NCBI RefSeq assembly: GCF_001507545.1 | Contig: NZ_LQBP01000003.1 | Location: 434,001-498,000 of the forward strand | Length of the DNA: 64,000 nucleotides | Source: Ruegeria profundi | GTDB taxonomy: Bacteria; Pseudomonadota; Alphaproteobacteria; Rhodobacterales; Rhodobacteraceae | Reading direction: 5' to 3' | Shown: positions 29,281 to 39,407 of the stretch, piece by piece | How positions within the stretch are numbered: the first letter of the stretch is position 1 | Layout of the letters: every line of letters begins with the position of its first letter | The notes under the pieces: model-generated | Seen by the model: the letters and a program-made list of their open reading frames with translations, nothing else | What the model was told of the DNA's origin: nothing | Database searches by the model: none | Made by a program: the position numbers and the translations under genes

Positions 29281-30219
29281 TCAGGCTCTCAGATCAGTTT
29301 TTTCGACGCCAATCCGGCTGATGTCATAAGGCGTGGTTTCGTAAATTTCACTGATCCAGTTACCATAGAGCAGATGGGCGTGGCTGCGCCACCGGTTCTG
29401 AGGTGTCTTGCTTGGATCATCGTCCGGGTAGTAGTTAATCGGCACGTTAATGGGCGTGCCATTTGCGATGTCGCGATCATACTCCTGTTTCAGCGTATCA
29501 CTGTCATACTCGAAGTGATTGAAGATATACAGCGCACGGTGCGCCGGGTCTTCGACGAGGCAGGGCCCGACATCGTCGCTGCCCAGCAGTGTTGCCAAAC
29601 CATCTGCGGCATCAATCTCGTCCTGTCGCATCTCGGTCCAGCGACTGACAGGGATTACGCAGTCATCCGAAAACCCACGCAGGAACGGTGAGGCTGGGTC
29701 CAGGTTCGCATGACGAAAGCATCCAAATGCCTTGGCATCCAGCTTGTGTTTCTTGACGCCGTGGAAGTGATTGATCATCGCCATGCCACCCCAACAGACG
29801 CCAAAGGTTGAATGGACATTGGTCTGCGTCCATTCGAACACTTCACGCATTTCGTCCCAATAGGTGACGTCGTTGAACTCCAAATGCTCAATCGGCGCGC
29901 CGGTTATAATCAGGCCGTCAAATTTCTCGGTCTTCACCTCCTGAAAGGGGCGATAGAATTCGGCCATATGCTCGGCCGCGGTGTTCTTGGTGCGGTGTTC
30001 GGTCATGCGGATCAGGGACAGATCGATCTGTAGCGGCGTCGCCCCAATCAGGCGCGCAAACTGGTTTTCAGTCTGAATTTTCTTGGGCATCAGATTCAGC
30101 AATCCGATCCGCAGCGGGCGAATATCCTGACGCATTGCCTGATCCTCAGCCATGACCATGACACCCTCTTTCGAGAGTACGTCAAATGCGGGTAGGTCGG
30201 ATGGGATCTTGATTGGCAT
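29281..30219 (-). CDS. Homoserine O-acyltransferase MetA (acetyl type predicted)
   Basis: First committed step of methionine synthesis, acylating homoserine; 312 residues. The nucleophile Cys is in [16 protein letters not shown]. The His and Glu of the active site are in IFNHFEYD. The acyl-specificity loop reads GAPIEHLEF, with Glu where E. coli MetA (succinyl type) has Gly in GAPLGLVEF. By published work on this residue, Glu favours acetyl-CoA, so the product is likely O-acetylhomoserine. Only 40 bases separate it from the upstream P-loop gene, leaving no room for a SAM riboswitch directly before it. Confidence 0.93.
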   Translation of the reverse strand: MPIKIPSDLPAFDVLSKEGVMVMAEDQAMRQDIRPLRIGLLNLMPKKIQTENQFARLIGATPLQIDLSLIRMTEHRTKNTAAEHMAEFYRPFQEVKTEKFDGLIITGAPIEHLEFNDVTYWDEMREVFEWTQTNVHSTFGVCWGGMAMINHFHGVKKHKLDAKAFGCFRHANLDPASPFLRGFSDDCVIPVSRWTEMRQDEIDAADGLATLLGSDDVGPCLVEDPAHRALYIFNHFEYDSDTLKQEYDRDIANGTPINVPINYYPDDDPSKTPQNRWRSHAHLLYGNWISEIYETTPYDISRIGVEKTDLRA

Positions 30220-30259
30220 CAGGTAGCAAGCCTTTGATGTTACGATACAGAAGCGTTAG

Positions 30260-31132
30260 TTATGCGCGGTTATTCCGGGTCTCAAGGGTGCGTTCGATCA
30301 ACTCATCGAAATCAGCGGCATCACGAACTTTGTGCATGTCATCCGCAGAAACCGTCACACCCCAATTGTCCGCCATCGCCCGATAGCGCGGCTGACGATG
30401 CGCCAGTGCTTGCGCATAGGTCCAGCGGATAAAAGCGTCAGGGTCAACATCTTCGGCCCGGCAGGCATTCTGCGTCAGGTAATCGTTCCATGCCTTGGTC
30501 AGGAACTCGGGCTGATAGGACATCGGTTTAGGTGCCTTGTCAAAGCGGCGGATTAATTCAGCCGTGTGCGCGTCATCACCCTGGATCCAGATCATCAGCG
30601 TCCGGCTGGACAGTTCAGACAAGACATGATCCGAGGGGTTTGTCGGCTCAACCCATTCGCAGATCGACCCACCCGTATCGCAGATGAAGTGCGGATACTG
30701 GTAAAGGCGTTTCGCCCGGTCAATAAAGTACTCGGTATCCAACAGGGCGTGAATTTCTGCCTGCCGGAACTGTTCTTGCCTGCGGCGATATTCCGAGATT
30801 TCAAGCCCACCCAGCGCCGGGTTTCCGGGCTTGCCCAGATAGGCTGCTACCGGTGTCAGGTTCTCGAACGAGATGTTCGAGCCGATAAAGATCGAATCCG
30901 TCAGCAAGAGGTCGCGCAGAAAGGGGACTTTCATCGCTTCGGCTTTGGCATTGTCGGCGATGTATTCACCCATGTAACGGGTGCCGATACGGTAGTCGAT
31001 CGAGTAGTGAAACCAATCGCCCGAGTCGCGCAGCACGTTCGACACATAGGTTTTGCCCAGACCCGACATCCCAAAGAAAAGAACTTTCTTACGCGGCGCA
31101 TCGCGCCAGTCTTTTGCCGAACTGTAGATCAT
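30260..31132 (-). CDS. P-loop NTPase/kinase-like protein
   Basis: Cytoplasmic P-loop protein of 290 residues. The Walker A motif is GMSGLGKTYVSN near residue 22. HFICDTGGSICEW near 150 is in the place expected for Walker B. The rest (WFHYSIDYRIGTRYMGEY, SYQPEFLTKAW) is conserved-looking but I cannot name its function. It is found upstream of metA here, 40 bases before it, which may reflect only a shared promoter. No membrane segment or signal peptide. Confidence 0.7.
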   Translation of the reverse strand: MIYSSAKDWRDAPRKKVLFFGMSGLGKTYVSNVLRDSGDWFHYSIDYRIGTRYMGEYIADNAKAEAMKVPFLRDLLLTDSIFIGSNISFENLTPVAAYLGKPGNPALGGLEISEYRRRQEQFRQAEIHALLDTEYFIDRAKRLYQYPHFICDTGGSICEWVEPTNPSDHVLSELSSRTLMIWIQGDDAHTAELIRRFDKAPKPMSYQPEFLTKAWNDYLTQNACRAEDVDPDAFIRWTYAQALAHRQPRYRAMADNWGVTVSADDMHKVRDAADFDELIERTLETRNNRA

Positions 31133-31181
31133 CGTCCGCTATCCCTTTTTCCGACCTAGCTAAAACGGGCAGCGGGCGAGG

Positions 31182-32078
31182 TCAATCTCGGGCACCTGAA
31201 CGGTTTAGGATCAGCAGACCAATCGCGAGGATGGCAAAACCCAGATAGGCTTGCAGGGGAAGGGTCTCATCCCTCAGAACTGCGCCCAGAACGATGGAAA
31301 CGGGTGGAATAATCAGCGTGACGAGCAACAGATTGCCCGCTCCGGCCATTTTCAGAACGCGATAATACAACAGATATGCGCCAGCCGTTGCGATGAGGGC
31401 ATAGTAGCCAATCGCCGACCATGTGATCAGAGGCAGGTCCAGACTGGGCACTCCATCAACAATCAGGGTGAGCGGCAGGATTAAAACAGTTGAACCGGTC
31501 AGCATTCCGGCTGCGGCCACCACAGGGGGCAGATCAGACAGGGTTACCCGCGCCCACGCTCCGGCCAGCGCATAGGATATGGTGCCAATAATTATGGCAA
31601 GCTGAGCCATGCTTTGCAGGTCGAACGAGACGAAATTGCGCAGCCCAATCGCAATCACGACCCCGAGAAACCCAAGCGCGACACCTATCGCTCGTGATCG
31701 GGTCAGTCGTTCATCCTTGAAAAAAATCGCTGCGGTCACGACTCCAAAAATAGCAGTCATCGCGTTGAGGATCGAGGTCAGGCCAACTTCGATGTAAAGC
31801 TGCCCCCATGCCATCAGGGAAAACGGAATCGCGTTATTCAGAAGCCCCATAACCAAAAAAGCCGCCCAAACGCGTGGGCTGCGTGGAATGACCAACCTTC
31901 TGGCAAATACAATCAGCCAAAGCACAAGCATGGCCCAGAAGACGCGGTGTAACACCGACGTCATCACCGGAATCGTATCCAGCGCGATCCGGATCGACAC
32001 AAACGACGCGCCCCAGATCATACCCAGCAAAAGAAGTTCGACCCAAGCGTTTGGGGATAAGTGTTTTTGTGCAGCCAT
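31182..32078 (-). CDS. EamA/DMT family transporter
   Basis: Drug/metabolite transporter of 298 residues with about ten hydrophobic helices and two EamA repeats (about 12-140 and 155-290). Visible markers are LLLGMIWGASFVS at the start and the family-typical ILNAMTAIFGVVTAAIFFKDERLT near the end of the first repeat. These exporters move amino acids or metabolites; the substrate is not assignable. It lies between fadL and the P-loop gene on the same strand, but the terminator after fadL separates the transcripts. Confidence 0.88.
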   Translation of the reverse strand: MAAQKHLSPNAWVELLLLGMIWGASFVSIRIALDTIPVMTSVLHRVFWAMLVLWLIVFARRLVIPRSPRVWAAFLVMGLLNNAIPFSLMAWGQLYIEVGLTSILNAMTAIFGVVTAAIFFKDERLTRSRAIGVALGFLGVVIAIGLRNFVSFDLQSMAQLAIIIGTISYALAGAWARVTLSDLPPVVAAAGMLTGSTVLILPLTLIVDGVPSLDLPLITWSAIGYYALIATAGAYLLYYRVLKMAGAGNLLLVTLIIPPVSIVLGAVLRDETLPLQAYLGFAILAIGLLILNRSGARD

Positions 32079-32134
32079 GCCCCGTCTTTACATTGTTGGC
32101 ACAACTATTCGACCCGGAACTTGCTAAAAGAAAA

Positions 32135-32155
32135 ACCCCGCCGGTTGGGCGGGGT
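32135..32155 (-). terminator. Terminator of the FadL-like gene
   Basis: A GC-rich stem (ACCCCGCC with GGGCGGGGT) with a short loop is followed on the minus strand by a T-run. It lies 24 bases after the FadL-like stop codon and is a good intrinsic terminator. Confidence 0.85.
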
Positions 32156-32178
32156 CTGACGTTTATCTTGGGTTTGGT

Positions 32179-33306
32179 TCAGCCCAGAGAATAGGTGATC
32201 TGAAAACCAACGCTCCACGCGCTATTGCCGCTGAATTCGCCACCAGTAGTGGTGGTTGCGTCACCAACATCGGTGTAGCGTACACCGCCCGATATCTGGG
32301 CGTTTTCGATCGAGTATGTGCCGCCGACTCCAAGGCTCCAGAAACCATTGGTTGGGCCAAGGTTTGAAACAATCGAACCGGTATCTCTTTCATAGCCTAC
32401 TGATACCGCACCAGAGAATTCTTCCGAGAACTGGTAACCCAAGCCCAAAGTGTAGGTGAAGGTTTCGTCTTCGTAGTCGACTAGGTTGTCACCCACAATA
32501 CCCACGTAGGCATCCGGTGCCAGTACCGTTTGAGGCCAGTCCACCCAGCGGATTGAACCAAAAAGCAGTGTCTTTGGTGCGACTCCGGTTTGGAAATCAA
32601 GGTTAACTGACTGGGGTGTTTCGACCTCGGTTTCGTCATCTATTGTTACCAGGGCAGCCGGGACTGGAGGAGCCTGGTTGAAGGATTCCGTTGACGAAAA
32701 CTTGTGTGTGATCTTTGAGTTATATGTCAGCGACACGCGTGCGGCGATCTCGGGCCGTTCCCAAGCGACCCCTACGACATAACCGAAATCGGTCTCAGCG
32801 TCCGCGTCAAACTCGTACCCTGCCACAATAGGTACAGTAACGTTTGCGGATGCACGTTGAGCACGAATGCCGCCGATAGCACTGAAGCCACCGTCGAATT
32901 TGTACCGCAGAAGTGCGGTAATCGCATCGACGTCTGCTGTCGCGGCCAAGACACCGGTACGACCGCCGATGGCAGGCGGAACTGGGTTGATGGACAGAGG
33001 ATAGTCGGTAGGATACTCAATATCTGCGCCGAACGGTTGGTCGTAGATCAAAGCAAAGTCCACACGCTCACTGAACGAATGTTTATAAGCCAAGCCAGGT
33101 GTGAAAAAGTCGTTTGTCACATTCCCTGACGGTACGCCGTTTTGTTCACCGCTCACGTCGGGGTTTACGTAACCTAGACGCAATTGAACGACACTTCCCT
33201 CTTCAAACAGAATGTTGACGCCCTGACCACTGCGGTCCAGGCCGCCCGCATACGCTCCTGTTGCCCCAACGCTGAGCGCGCACGCCTGCAATAGCGCTTT
33301 TCTCAT
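32179..33306 (-). CDS. FadL/OmpP1 family outer-membrane transporter
   Basis: Outer-membrane beta-barrel for hydrophobic substrates such as long-chain fatty acids or aromatics, 375 residues. A signal peptide ends near residue 20 (ALSVGATGAYAGG), followed by LDRSGQGVNILFEEG, the FadL-type N-terminal hatch. Alternating beta strands with many Gly, Tyr and Phe run to the end, closing with VGFQITYSLG. ATG 33306 has AGGGAGGA upstream; the upstream extension to 33396 is not part of the protein. A strong terminator follows. Confidence 0.88.
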   Translation of the reverse strand: MRKALLQACALSVGATGAYAGGLDRSGQGVNILFEEGSVVQLRLGYVNPDVSGEQNGVPSGNVTNDFFTPGLAYKHSFSERVDFALIYDQPFGADIEYPTDYPLSINPVPPAIGGRTGVLAATADVDAITALLRYKFDGGFSAIGGIRAQRASANVTVPIVAGYEFDADAETDFGYVVGVAWERPEIAARVSLTYNSKITHKFSSTESFNQAPPVPAALVTIDDETEVETPQSVNLDFQTGVAPKTLLFGSIRWVDWPQTVLAPDAYVGIVGDNLVDYEDETFTYTLGLGYQFSEEFSGAVSVGYERDTGSIVSNLGPTNGFWSLGVGGTYSIENAQISGGVRYTDVGDATTTTGGEFSGNSAWSVGFQITYSLG

Positions 33307-33431
33307 TATGTCCTCCCTAAACTTGTCCTGTAAGTAAGGCCCGATAATCCGAGTGGTGATGATCGACCTTGTCTTTCGTGCTCGATACTTTCTCAAGCTT
33401 TACCTTACCGTCAACTAGTGACGGTGCGTTA

Positions 33432-34334
33432 TCAGCGGCGAGTGTGGCCCGAATCTGTTGCCAATCTGCTACGATTCTCGGCGTGGACGTTCAGAAAGAT
33501 ACCCGAAAAGATCACCGCGGCCCCCAAAAGCGTCCAGTGATCCAGCGGTTCTTGATACAGAATCATGCCGACAACCGCGATTGTGGGCAGGCGGGCAAAG
33601 TCGAAAGGGACAACCACGGTTGCCGGGGCGATGGCCAGAGCGTTCGCGATACAGTAATGCGCCAACAGGCCCGCGAGACCGACAAGTATAAGGAAGGGTG
33701 CTGTATTAAGTGTCGGCAGAGCAATCTGTCCGTCGATGCCCGAGGCGATCAGCCCAAGGACCGCTTGCATAACAGTTAACCAAAACATAATGCAGCCGAT
33801 ACTGGAAAATTGGGTCAATTTCTTCGTGGATATCGTTGTAAGGGCGAAGAAAACCGCCGAAAGTGCCGCAGCCAGAACGCCAGCATTCAAAGGAACAGCG
33901 CCGGGTCTTGCAACGATCAGAATACCGGCGAAACCGATCAGCGCGGACAGAGCCCGTACCGAGGTCAACCGTTCACCCAACAAAAGCGGCGACAGCAGAA
34001 TAACCCAAATCGGCTGGGTAAACTCCAGCGCAAAAACCTGTGCCAGTGGAATCACGGACACGGCATAGAACCAGAGGTTTTGACCCGTGAAGTGAATCAG
34101 GTTTCGAATTCCGTGAAGCCCCAGCCTGTGCGTCGAGACCTGGCTCCATTTCCGTGTCAGCGTCAGAAACAAGGCCACAACGCATATGCCCACCAAGCTG
34201 CGGTAGAACATGATTTCGAACGTATCATGCGTCACGCTAAGCTCGCGACCAGCAACGGCCATCGAGGAAAAGGAGGCAATCGCCCCGGTCATCCAAAGCG
34301 CGGCCTTGCCAATCTGCGGTTTGCTACTGTCCAT
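33432..34334 (-). CDS. EamA/DMT family transporter
   Basis: Ten-helix drug/metabolite exporter, 300 residues, with two EamA repeats (about 10-140, 155-285). Typical signatures are FYRSLVGICVVALFLTL and VFALEFTQPIWVILLSPLLLGERL in the first repeat. It is 95 bases downstream of guaA on the same strand and may share its transcript. Substrate unknown. Confidence 0.88.
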   Translation of the reverse strand: MDSSKPQIGKAALWMTGAIASFSSMAVAGRELSVTHDTFEIMFYRSLVGICVVALFLTLTRKWSQVSTHRLGLHGIRNLIHFTGQNLWFYAVSVIPLAQVFALEFTQPIWVILLSPLLLGERLTSVRALSALIGFAGILIVARPGAVPLNAGVLAAALSAVFFALTTISTKKLTQFSSIGCIMFWLTVMQAVLGLIASGIDGQIALPTLNTAPFLILVGLAGLLAHYCIANALAIAPATVVVPFDFARLPTIAVVGMILYQEPLDHWTLLGAAVIFSGIFLNVHAENRSRLATDSGHTRR

Positions 34335-34429
34335 CTTCCTGCCTTGGGGACACTCGGGAATCCGAAGTGCAATCTATGGGTTTCTGGCGGGACTTAAACA
34401 AACAATGTCGCGACGAAGCCGCGCTAGAG

Positions 34430-35989
34430 TTATTCCCATTCGATCGTGCCCGGAGGTTTCGATGTGATGTCATATGTGCATCGGTTGATGCCCTTGACCT
34501 CATTGATGATGCGTGTGGCTGTTTCGCCAAGGAATTCATGGCTGAACGGGTAGTAGTCGGCGGTCATGCCATCGACGGACGTGACGGCACGTAATGCGCA
34601 GGCATAGTCATAAGTCCGCCCATCGCCCATCACACCGACGGTTCTAACCGGAAGGATCGCCACGAAAGCCTGCCAAATCTCATCATAGAGACCGTGTTTG
34701 CGAATTTGGTCGGTATAGATCGCGTCCGCCTCGCGCAGAATGTCCAGCTTTTCACGCGTGATCTCGCCTGGGCAGCGAATGGCCAGCCCCGGTCCGGGGA
34801 AGGGGTGGCGGCCGATAAAGCTGTCGGGAAGGCCAAGCTCGCGTCCCAAGGCACGCACTTCGTCCTTGAAAAGCTCGCGTAGGGGTTCGACAAGTTTCAG
34901 CCCCATCTTCTCGGGCAAGCCACCAACATTGTGGTGTGACTTGATGGTGACCGAAGGACCACCTGAGAACGACACGGACTCGATCACGTCGGGGTAGAGC
35001 GTGCCTTGAGCCAGAAACTCGGCCCCCTCGATCGTATCGGCATGTTTCTGGAACACGTCGATGAACAGCTTGCCGATGATCTTGCGCTTGGTTTCAGGGT
35101 CGGATTGGCCGTCCAGTTCGCCCAGAAACAACTCGCTTTCATCCGCGTGAATGAGCTGAATGTTGTAGTTGTCGCGGAACATGCCGACGACTTCCTGTGC
35201 TTCGTTCTTACGAAGCAGGCCGTGATCCACGAATACGCAGGTAAGCTGATCCCCGATCGCCTCGTGAATAAGGATCGCCGCGACCGAACTGTCGACGCCG
35301 CCGGACAGGCCGCAAATGACCTTTTTGTCACCGACCTGCTCGCGGATCTTGCGGATCATTTCGTCGCGATAGGCACCCATGGTCCAGTCACCGCTGAAAC
35401 CGGCGAGTTTGACAAAGTTTTCGTACAGTTTTGCGCCTTTGGGTGTGTGATGCACCTCGGGGTGGAACTGGACAGCATAGAAATGGCGATCCGTATCGGC
35501 AGTGATTGCGAAGGGCGCATTTGGCGAGGTGCCGAACACCTCGAACCCCGGAGCGATTTGGCTGACATGATCACCGTGGCTCATCCAGACTTGTTCATTT
35601 CCGTCGGCGAACCAACCGTTCAGGATGTCCAGATCACCGGTGGGAGTGACAAATGCACGACCGAACTCAGCCGTGCCGTGGCCACTTACGACCTTGCCGC
35701 CCAATTGGTGCATCATCACCTGTTGGCCATAGCAGATACCAAGGATTGGCACGCCATATTCAAAAATCTCTTGCGGAGCACGCGGGGATCCTTCGCGCGT
35801 GACGCTGTCCGGTCCACCTGAGAAAATCACAGCCTTGGGCGCCATGTCGCGCACAAAGTCCATCGTGACATTCTGATAGGGATGGATTTCGCAATAGACG
35901 TTTAACTCGCGCAGGCGACGTGCAATCAACTGCGTCACCTGGCTGCCGAAGTCGATGATGAGAAGGCGGTCATGGGATGTCTGGCTCAT
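34430..35989 (-). CDS. GMP synthase (glutamine-hydrolysing)
   Basis: Converts XMP to GMP using ATP and glutamine; 519 residues, normal length. Class I glutamine amidotransferase domain (1-200) with nucleophile Cys in GICYGQQ and the catalytic [13 protein letters not shown] pyrophosphatase domain has the PP-loop [10 protein letters not shown] near residue 235. The C-terminal dimerisation domain ends with the conserved KPPGTIEWE. No feature is unusual. Confidence 0.98.
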   Translation of the reverse strand: MSQTSHDRLLIIDFGSQVTQLIARRLRELNVYCEIHPYQNVTMDFVRDMAPKAVIFSGGPDSVTREGSPRAPQEIFEYGVPILGICYGQQVMMHQLGGKVVSGHGTAEFGRAFVTPTGDLDILNGWFADGNEQVWMSHGDHVSQIAPGFEVFGTSPNAPFAITADTDRHFYAVQFHPEVHHTPKGAKLYENFVKLAGFSGDWTMGAYRDEMIRKIREQVGDKKVICGLSGGVDSSVAAILIHEAIGDQLTCVFVDHGLLRKNEAQEVVGMFRDNYNIQLIHADESELFLGELDGQSDPETKRKIIGKLFIDVFQKHADTIEGAEFLAQGTLYPDVIESVSFSGGPSVTIKSHHNVGGLPEKMGLKLVEPLRELFKDEVRALGRELGLPDSFIGRHPFPGPGLAIRCPGEITREKLDILREADAIYTDQIRKHGLYDEIWQAFVAILPVRTVGVMGDGRTYDYACALRAVTSVDGMTADYYPFSHEFLGETATRIINEVKGINRCTYDITSKPPGTIEWE

Positions 35990-36069
35990 GACTGGCTCTT
36001 AGGTCGCGTGGCGGGTATGTGCAAGCGTTATGAGGGCGTTTTCAGCGCAATGCTGAGGGAGAATGAAGA

Positions 36070-36507
36070 ATGTCGGCCATTCGTTTCTTGGATGCAACGC
36101 AGAACGACGTCGAGGCGATAGTTGACTGTATATCTGCAGCTTATGCCAAGGCGCGGGAAACTATAGATGATCTGCCCGATGTAACGGCAGGCATTGCGCA
36201 GGACATTGCGGATCACCACGTGCTTTTGGCCCGCATAGATGAGCGATTGGTAGGCGTGGTAATATTCGCCAAAAAAAACACGGTGATGAAAGTCACTAAT
36301 TTGGCCGTCTCGCCGAAGGCGCAGGGGCAGGGAATTGCCGCACAGCTTCTGGCGAAAGTTGAGGACATGGCAAAAGACTGTGATTGCAGCCACATGGAAC
36401 TGCGCACTCATCGCCTGATGCAGGACACGCGTGCGATCTATGCGCATCTTGGTTGGGTTGAGACGGAGGTCGACGCAAACTCGGTCGCGATGCAAAAAGA
36501 TCTTTGA
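36070..36507 (+). CDS. GNAT family N-acetyltransferase
   Basis: Small acetyltransferase of 145 residues. The acetyl-CoA-binding motif A is VTNLAVSPKAQGQGIAAQLL near residues 75-95, and the C-terminal MELRTHRLMQDTRAIYAHLGW is typical of GNAT. ATG 36070 has GAGGGAG about ten bases upstream. Acceptor unknown. It converges on the DUF2270 gene with a 6-base gap. Confidence 0.85.
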   Translation: MSAIRFLDATQNDVEAIVDCISAAYAKARETIDDLPDVTAGIAQDIADHHVLLARIDERLVGVVIFAKKNTVMKVTNLAVSPKAQGQGIAAQLLAKVEDMAKDCDCSHMELRTHRLMQDTRAIYAHLGWVETEVDANSVAMQKDL

Positions 36508-36513
36508 CCGGGT

Positions 36514-37215
36514 TCAACCCATAGAATCCGAGCTTGACGTTCCGCGCTCTGCGGCGCGGCGCAGGTCGACGCGATAGCTCCAGATGGCAAGGGCGCTCCA
36601 CGATCCGACGTAAAGTATACCGATGCCTATGATGGCTTCGCCCGGAATTGGCCCGATATCCGCGCGATCAATGAAGTTGCGGAAACTCCCTACCGGAGTT
36701 GGATGAACGACCAGTTTGCCAATGTGCGCCAATGCCTGAATAACGAGAATCCACAGGTAATTTCGGCGAATGCGCCGTCCGGCGGCGACCCAGAACCCGA
36801 CGTGATACTTTGGATGCAAATAGTCCTGGGCAAGCACCTTTTGCCAGTTTTCCTCCATGTGCAGATCGCCATCCATCAGCATGGGCGCATAGAAATGTGT
36901 CTCCATCCACCGGGTACGCGCACGCCAGACGTTGAAGTATCGATAGCGCCGCGCCTCAAGCATCAGAAACAGGATGATTAAAACGCCTACCAATACCAAC
37001 GGCAGCGGCGAAGCCTCAGGGGACGAAAACGAGATCGACAGCGCGACACCCAGCGTAACAACGGCCCAATTCGTCGTTGTGTCCAGTCGAGTGCGCCACA
37101 ATGTGCTTCGATACACCTCTCCGCGGTACAGATGGGCGACAGCTCCGATCTCGGCCGCGGTAAGGGTCGTGCGCACAGTTTCAGATGGCGGTGTGGCCTT
37201 ATCCTGGGTCTTCAT
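36514..37215 (-). CDS. DUF2270 family membrane protein
   Basis: Membrane protein of 233 residues of the DUF2270 family. The conserved core YRGEVYRSTLWRTRLDTTTNW is followed by two membrane segments (about 48-85), the family's RRYRYFNVWRAR motif, and RRNYLWILVIQ in a third hydrophobic part. A fourth segment lies near 190-215. Function is unknown for the family. It has its own start 155 bases from the divergent MttB-like gene. Confidence 0.82.
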   Translation of the reverse strand: MKTQDKATPPSETVRTTLTAAEIGAVAHLYRGEVYRSTLWRTRLDTTTNWAVVTLGVALSISFSSPEASPLPLVLVGVLIILFLMLEARRYRYFNVWRARTRWMETHFYAPMLMDGDLHMEENWQKVLAQDYLHPKYHVGFWVAAGRRIRRNYLWILVIQALAHIGKLVVHPTPVGSFRNFIDRADIGPIPGEAIIGIGILYVGSWSALAIWSYRVDLRRAAERGTSSSDSMG

Positions 37216-37370
37216 CGCGTTATCATGCCCGTAGTGGTCATGGCGGTCAAAGTTTTTGGAGATGCTGCGCCCATGTCGCTTTTCCCCCCAGAGCGCCGTA
37301 AATCATATGCTGGCGCGTGGCGCAGTCCTGTAACACAACCTCCAAACGAAGTATCAGATGGGATTTTCTC

Positions 37371-38915
37371 ATGGCAGAGGCTAACACCCGGCGCAGGGCC
37401 AGAGGCGGCGGTGGCGCCGCCCGCCGCGCCGAGCGCACCGCAGTTCGCATCGAAACGGCAAAGTACATCGAGCGGAACATTCCAAATTTCGAAGTTCTGA
37501 ACGAAGAAGCCTTGGAAATTATTGAAACCAACGCAGAGACCATTCTGGCCGAGGTGGGCGTTAACTTCGTCGACAATCCGGATGCCCTTAAGCGGTGGAA
37601 AGATGCCGGGGCCGATGTTGATGGTGAGCGTGTGCGTATTCCGCGCGGACTGGCGCGCGAGCTGATCAAAACCGCCCCCAGTCAGTTCACCCAGCACGCC
37701 CGCAACCCGGAGAAATCCGTTGTTATCGGTGGCCGAAACCTTGTTCTGGCACCGGTTTATGGTCCGCCCTTCGTGCGCGATATTCATGGCGGTCGTCGAT
37801 ATGCGACCATGGACGATTTCAACAAGTTCGTGAAACTGGCGTATATGTCCAAATGGCTGCACCATTCGGGCGGAACCGTTTGCGAGCCTACGGACATACC
37901 CGTGAACAAGCGTCACCTGGATATGCTGATGGCGCACATGACCTTGTCGGACAAGCCGTTCATGGGGTCGGTCACGGATCCCAGCCGGGCGCAGGACTCG
38001 GTTGAGATGTGTGAGATCCTGTTCGGCAAAGACTTCGTGCAGGAAAACACGGTGATGACCTCGCTGGTCAACATCAACTCACCGATGACCTTCGACGACG
38101 TGATGATGGGGGCGCTTGAGGTCTATGCGAAAAACAACCAGGCTTGCATCATTTCACCGTTTATTGTCGGTGGTGCAATGGCCCCGGTTTCGGTCGCTGG
38201 AACGCTGACGCAGGTTCTGGCCGAAGTGCTGGCGGGCATTTCCTATAGCCAGATCATCCGCCCGGGCGCGCCTGCGATCTTTGGTGCATTTGTGACCTCG
38301 ATCGATATGAACTCCGGCGCGCCGACTTTCGGCACACCTGAGGCATCGCACATCACCTATGGCGCGGGTCAACTGGCGCGCCGCCTGAACCTGCCATACC
38401 GTTCGGCGGGTTCGTTCTGCGGATCAAAGCTGCCCGATGCGCAGGCCGCCTATGAAACGGCGAACTCTCTGAACATGGGGCTGATGGCAGGTGTCAACTT
38501 TATGCTGCACTCTTGTGGGTGGCTCGAAGGCGGTCTGGTTGCCGATTTCGAGAAGTTTGTCATGGATGCCGACCAGTTGGGCGTCTTGCATGGACTGGCA
38601 AAGGGTGTGACCTATGACGAAAATGCACAGGCAATGGAGGCGATCCGCGAGGTTGGCCCGGGCGGTCACTATCTTGGTTGCGCCCACACTCAGGCGAACT
38701 TCAAGGAAGCCTTCTGGAAGACAGACTTGCTGGACTACAAGCCCTATGAAACCTGGGAAGACGAAGGCGCGCGCGACACGCGGCAACTGGCCGCCGCGCG
38801 GGTCGAGCGTCTGCTGGCCAATTATCAGCAGCCGCAAATCGACCCGGCCATCAATGCCGCATTGAACGAATACGTGGCGGAAAAGAAAGCATCCATGCCG
38901 GATGCCTTCACCTGA
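37371..38915 (+). CDS. Trimethylamine methyltransferase (MttB) family protein, non-pyrrolysine
   Basis: MttB superfamily methyltransferase of 514 residues. The region with FVDNPDAL, ARNPEKSVVIG and NTVMTSLVNINSP is typical. There is no in-frame amber codon, so it belongs to the pyrrolysine-free group (MtgB-like), where known members demethylate glycine betaine or related quaternary amines to a corrinoid protein. No corrinoid-binding partner gene is seen next to it. Start ATG 37371 is chosen; the Arg-rich N-terminus (residues 4-24) is likely disordered. Its stop abuts the convergent DUF6477 stop. Substrate unknown, but it fits the methylamine theme of the region. Confidence 0.85.
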   Translation: MAEANTRRRARGGGGAARRAERTAVRIETAKYIERNIPNFEVLNEEALEIIETNAETILAEVGVNFVDNPDALKRWKDAGADVDGERVRIPRGLARELIKTAPSQFTQHARNPEKSVVIGGRNLVLAPVYGPPFVRDIHGGRRYATMDDFNKFVKLAYMSKWLHHSGGTVCEPTDIPVNKRHLDMLMAHMTLSDKPFMGSVTDPSRAQDSVEMCEILFGKDFVQENTVMTSLVNINSPMTFDDVMMGALEVYAKNNQACIISPFIVGGAMAPVSVAGTLTQVLAEVLAGISYSQIIRPGAPAIFGAFVTSIDMNSGAPTFGTPEASHITYGAGQLARRLNLPYRSAGSFCGSKLPDAQAAYETANSLNMGLMAGVNFMLHSCGWLEGGLVADFEKFVMDADQLGVLHGLAKGVTYDENAQAMEAIREVGPGGHYLGCAHTQANFKEAFWKTDLLDYKPYETWEDEGARDTRQLAAARVERLLANYQQPQIDPAINAALNEYVAEKKASMPDAFT

Positions 38916-39215
38916 TCATTGATACTGCGCGGCGCGGCTGGCCTGAAACAGCTGCGCCTCGCCCAGCAACGCGATCAGCAGATCAAGATGACGGACCAGC
39001 GAATAGGCTGCATCCTCCTCAAGACGCTGTGCGTTGACCTCTCGTTCCATTTCCAACAGTCGTACCAGCGCCGCACCGGTAGAGGGCATGGACCCGTAGC
39101 CGAGAATGCGCTGTAGGTACCGATCCCGATCATAGTCCTGCGCCCCTATTTTTGCAGCCCGTGCCAACAGGCGGGGGCGGCGAAGGGTCGTAATCATTGT
39201 CATCAGGTCCTGCAT
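38916..39215 (-). CDS. DUF6477 family small protein
   Basis: Small protein of 99 residues resembling the Rhodobacteraceae DUF6477 family (start DLMTMITTLRRPRLLARAAKIGAQDY). Function unknown. It has no membrane segment and is mostly helical. It is divergent from the DUF6456 gene, a pairing I recall as common in this family of bacteria. The start has AAGGA upstream. Confidence 0.7.
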   Translation of the reverse strand: MQDLMTMITTLRRPRLLARAAKIGAQDYDRDRYLQRILGYGSMPSTGAALVRLLEMEREVNAQRLEEDAAYSLVRHLDLLIALLGEAQLFQASRAAQYQ

Positions 39216-39356
39216 TTCGGGGTTCCTTGGTCAGAGTGAATTTACCCCTATATGTTGCACAACCTAAGCGGGTGTTGCCTTGATCGGGATCGCGCCGCAC
39301 TCTGGCTTCATGAGTGTTTATGAATTTGAGACAAATCTGGCCCTTGTCTCCGCGGG

Positions 39357-39407
39357 TTAACGAACAAGTAACGAAAGCGACTCTAGTTAGAATTGGTTAA
39401 CAAATTT
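39357..39407. promoter_or_regulatory. Candidate CtrA-like site and repeated GTTAACAAATTT
   Basis: Upstream of the DUF6456 gene, TTAA-N7-GTAA at 39357-39371 is one base from the CtrA consensus TTAA-N7-TTAA. The 12-mer GTTAACAAATTT at 39396-39407 also occurs upstream of the globin-cyclase genes (25219-25230). Both suggest shared regulation in this group, but the evidence is only sequence similarity. Confidence 0.25.

Noticed and set aside
30220-30259. SAM riboswitch before metA
   Set aside because: Only 40 bases separate the genes and no SAM-II-like structure fits.
37371-38915. Pyrrolysine-dependent trimethylamine methyltransferase
   Set aside because: No in-frame amber codon, so it is a pyrrolysine-free family member.
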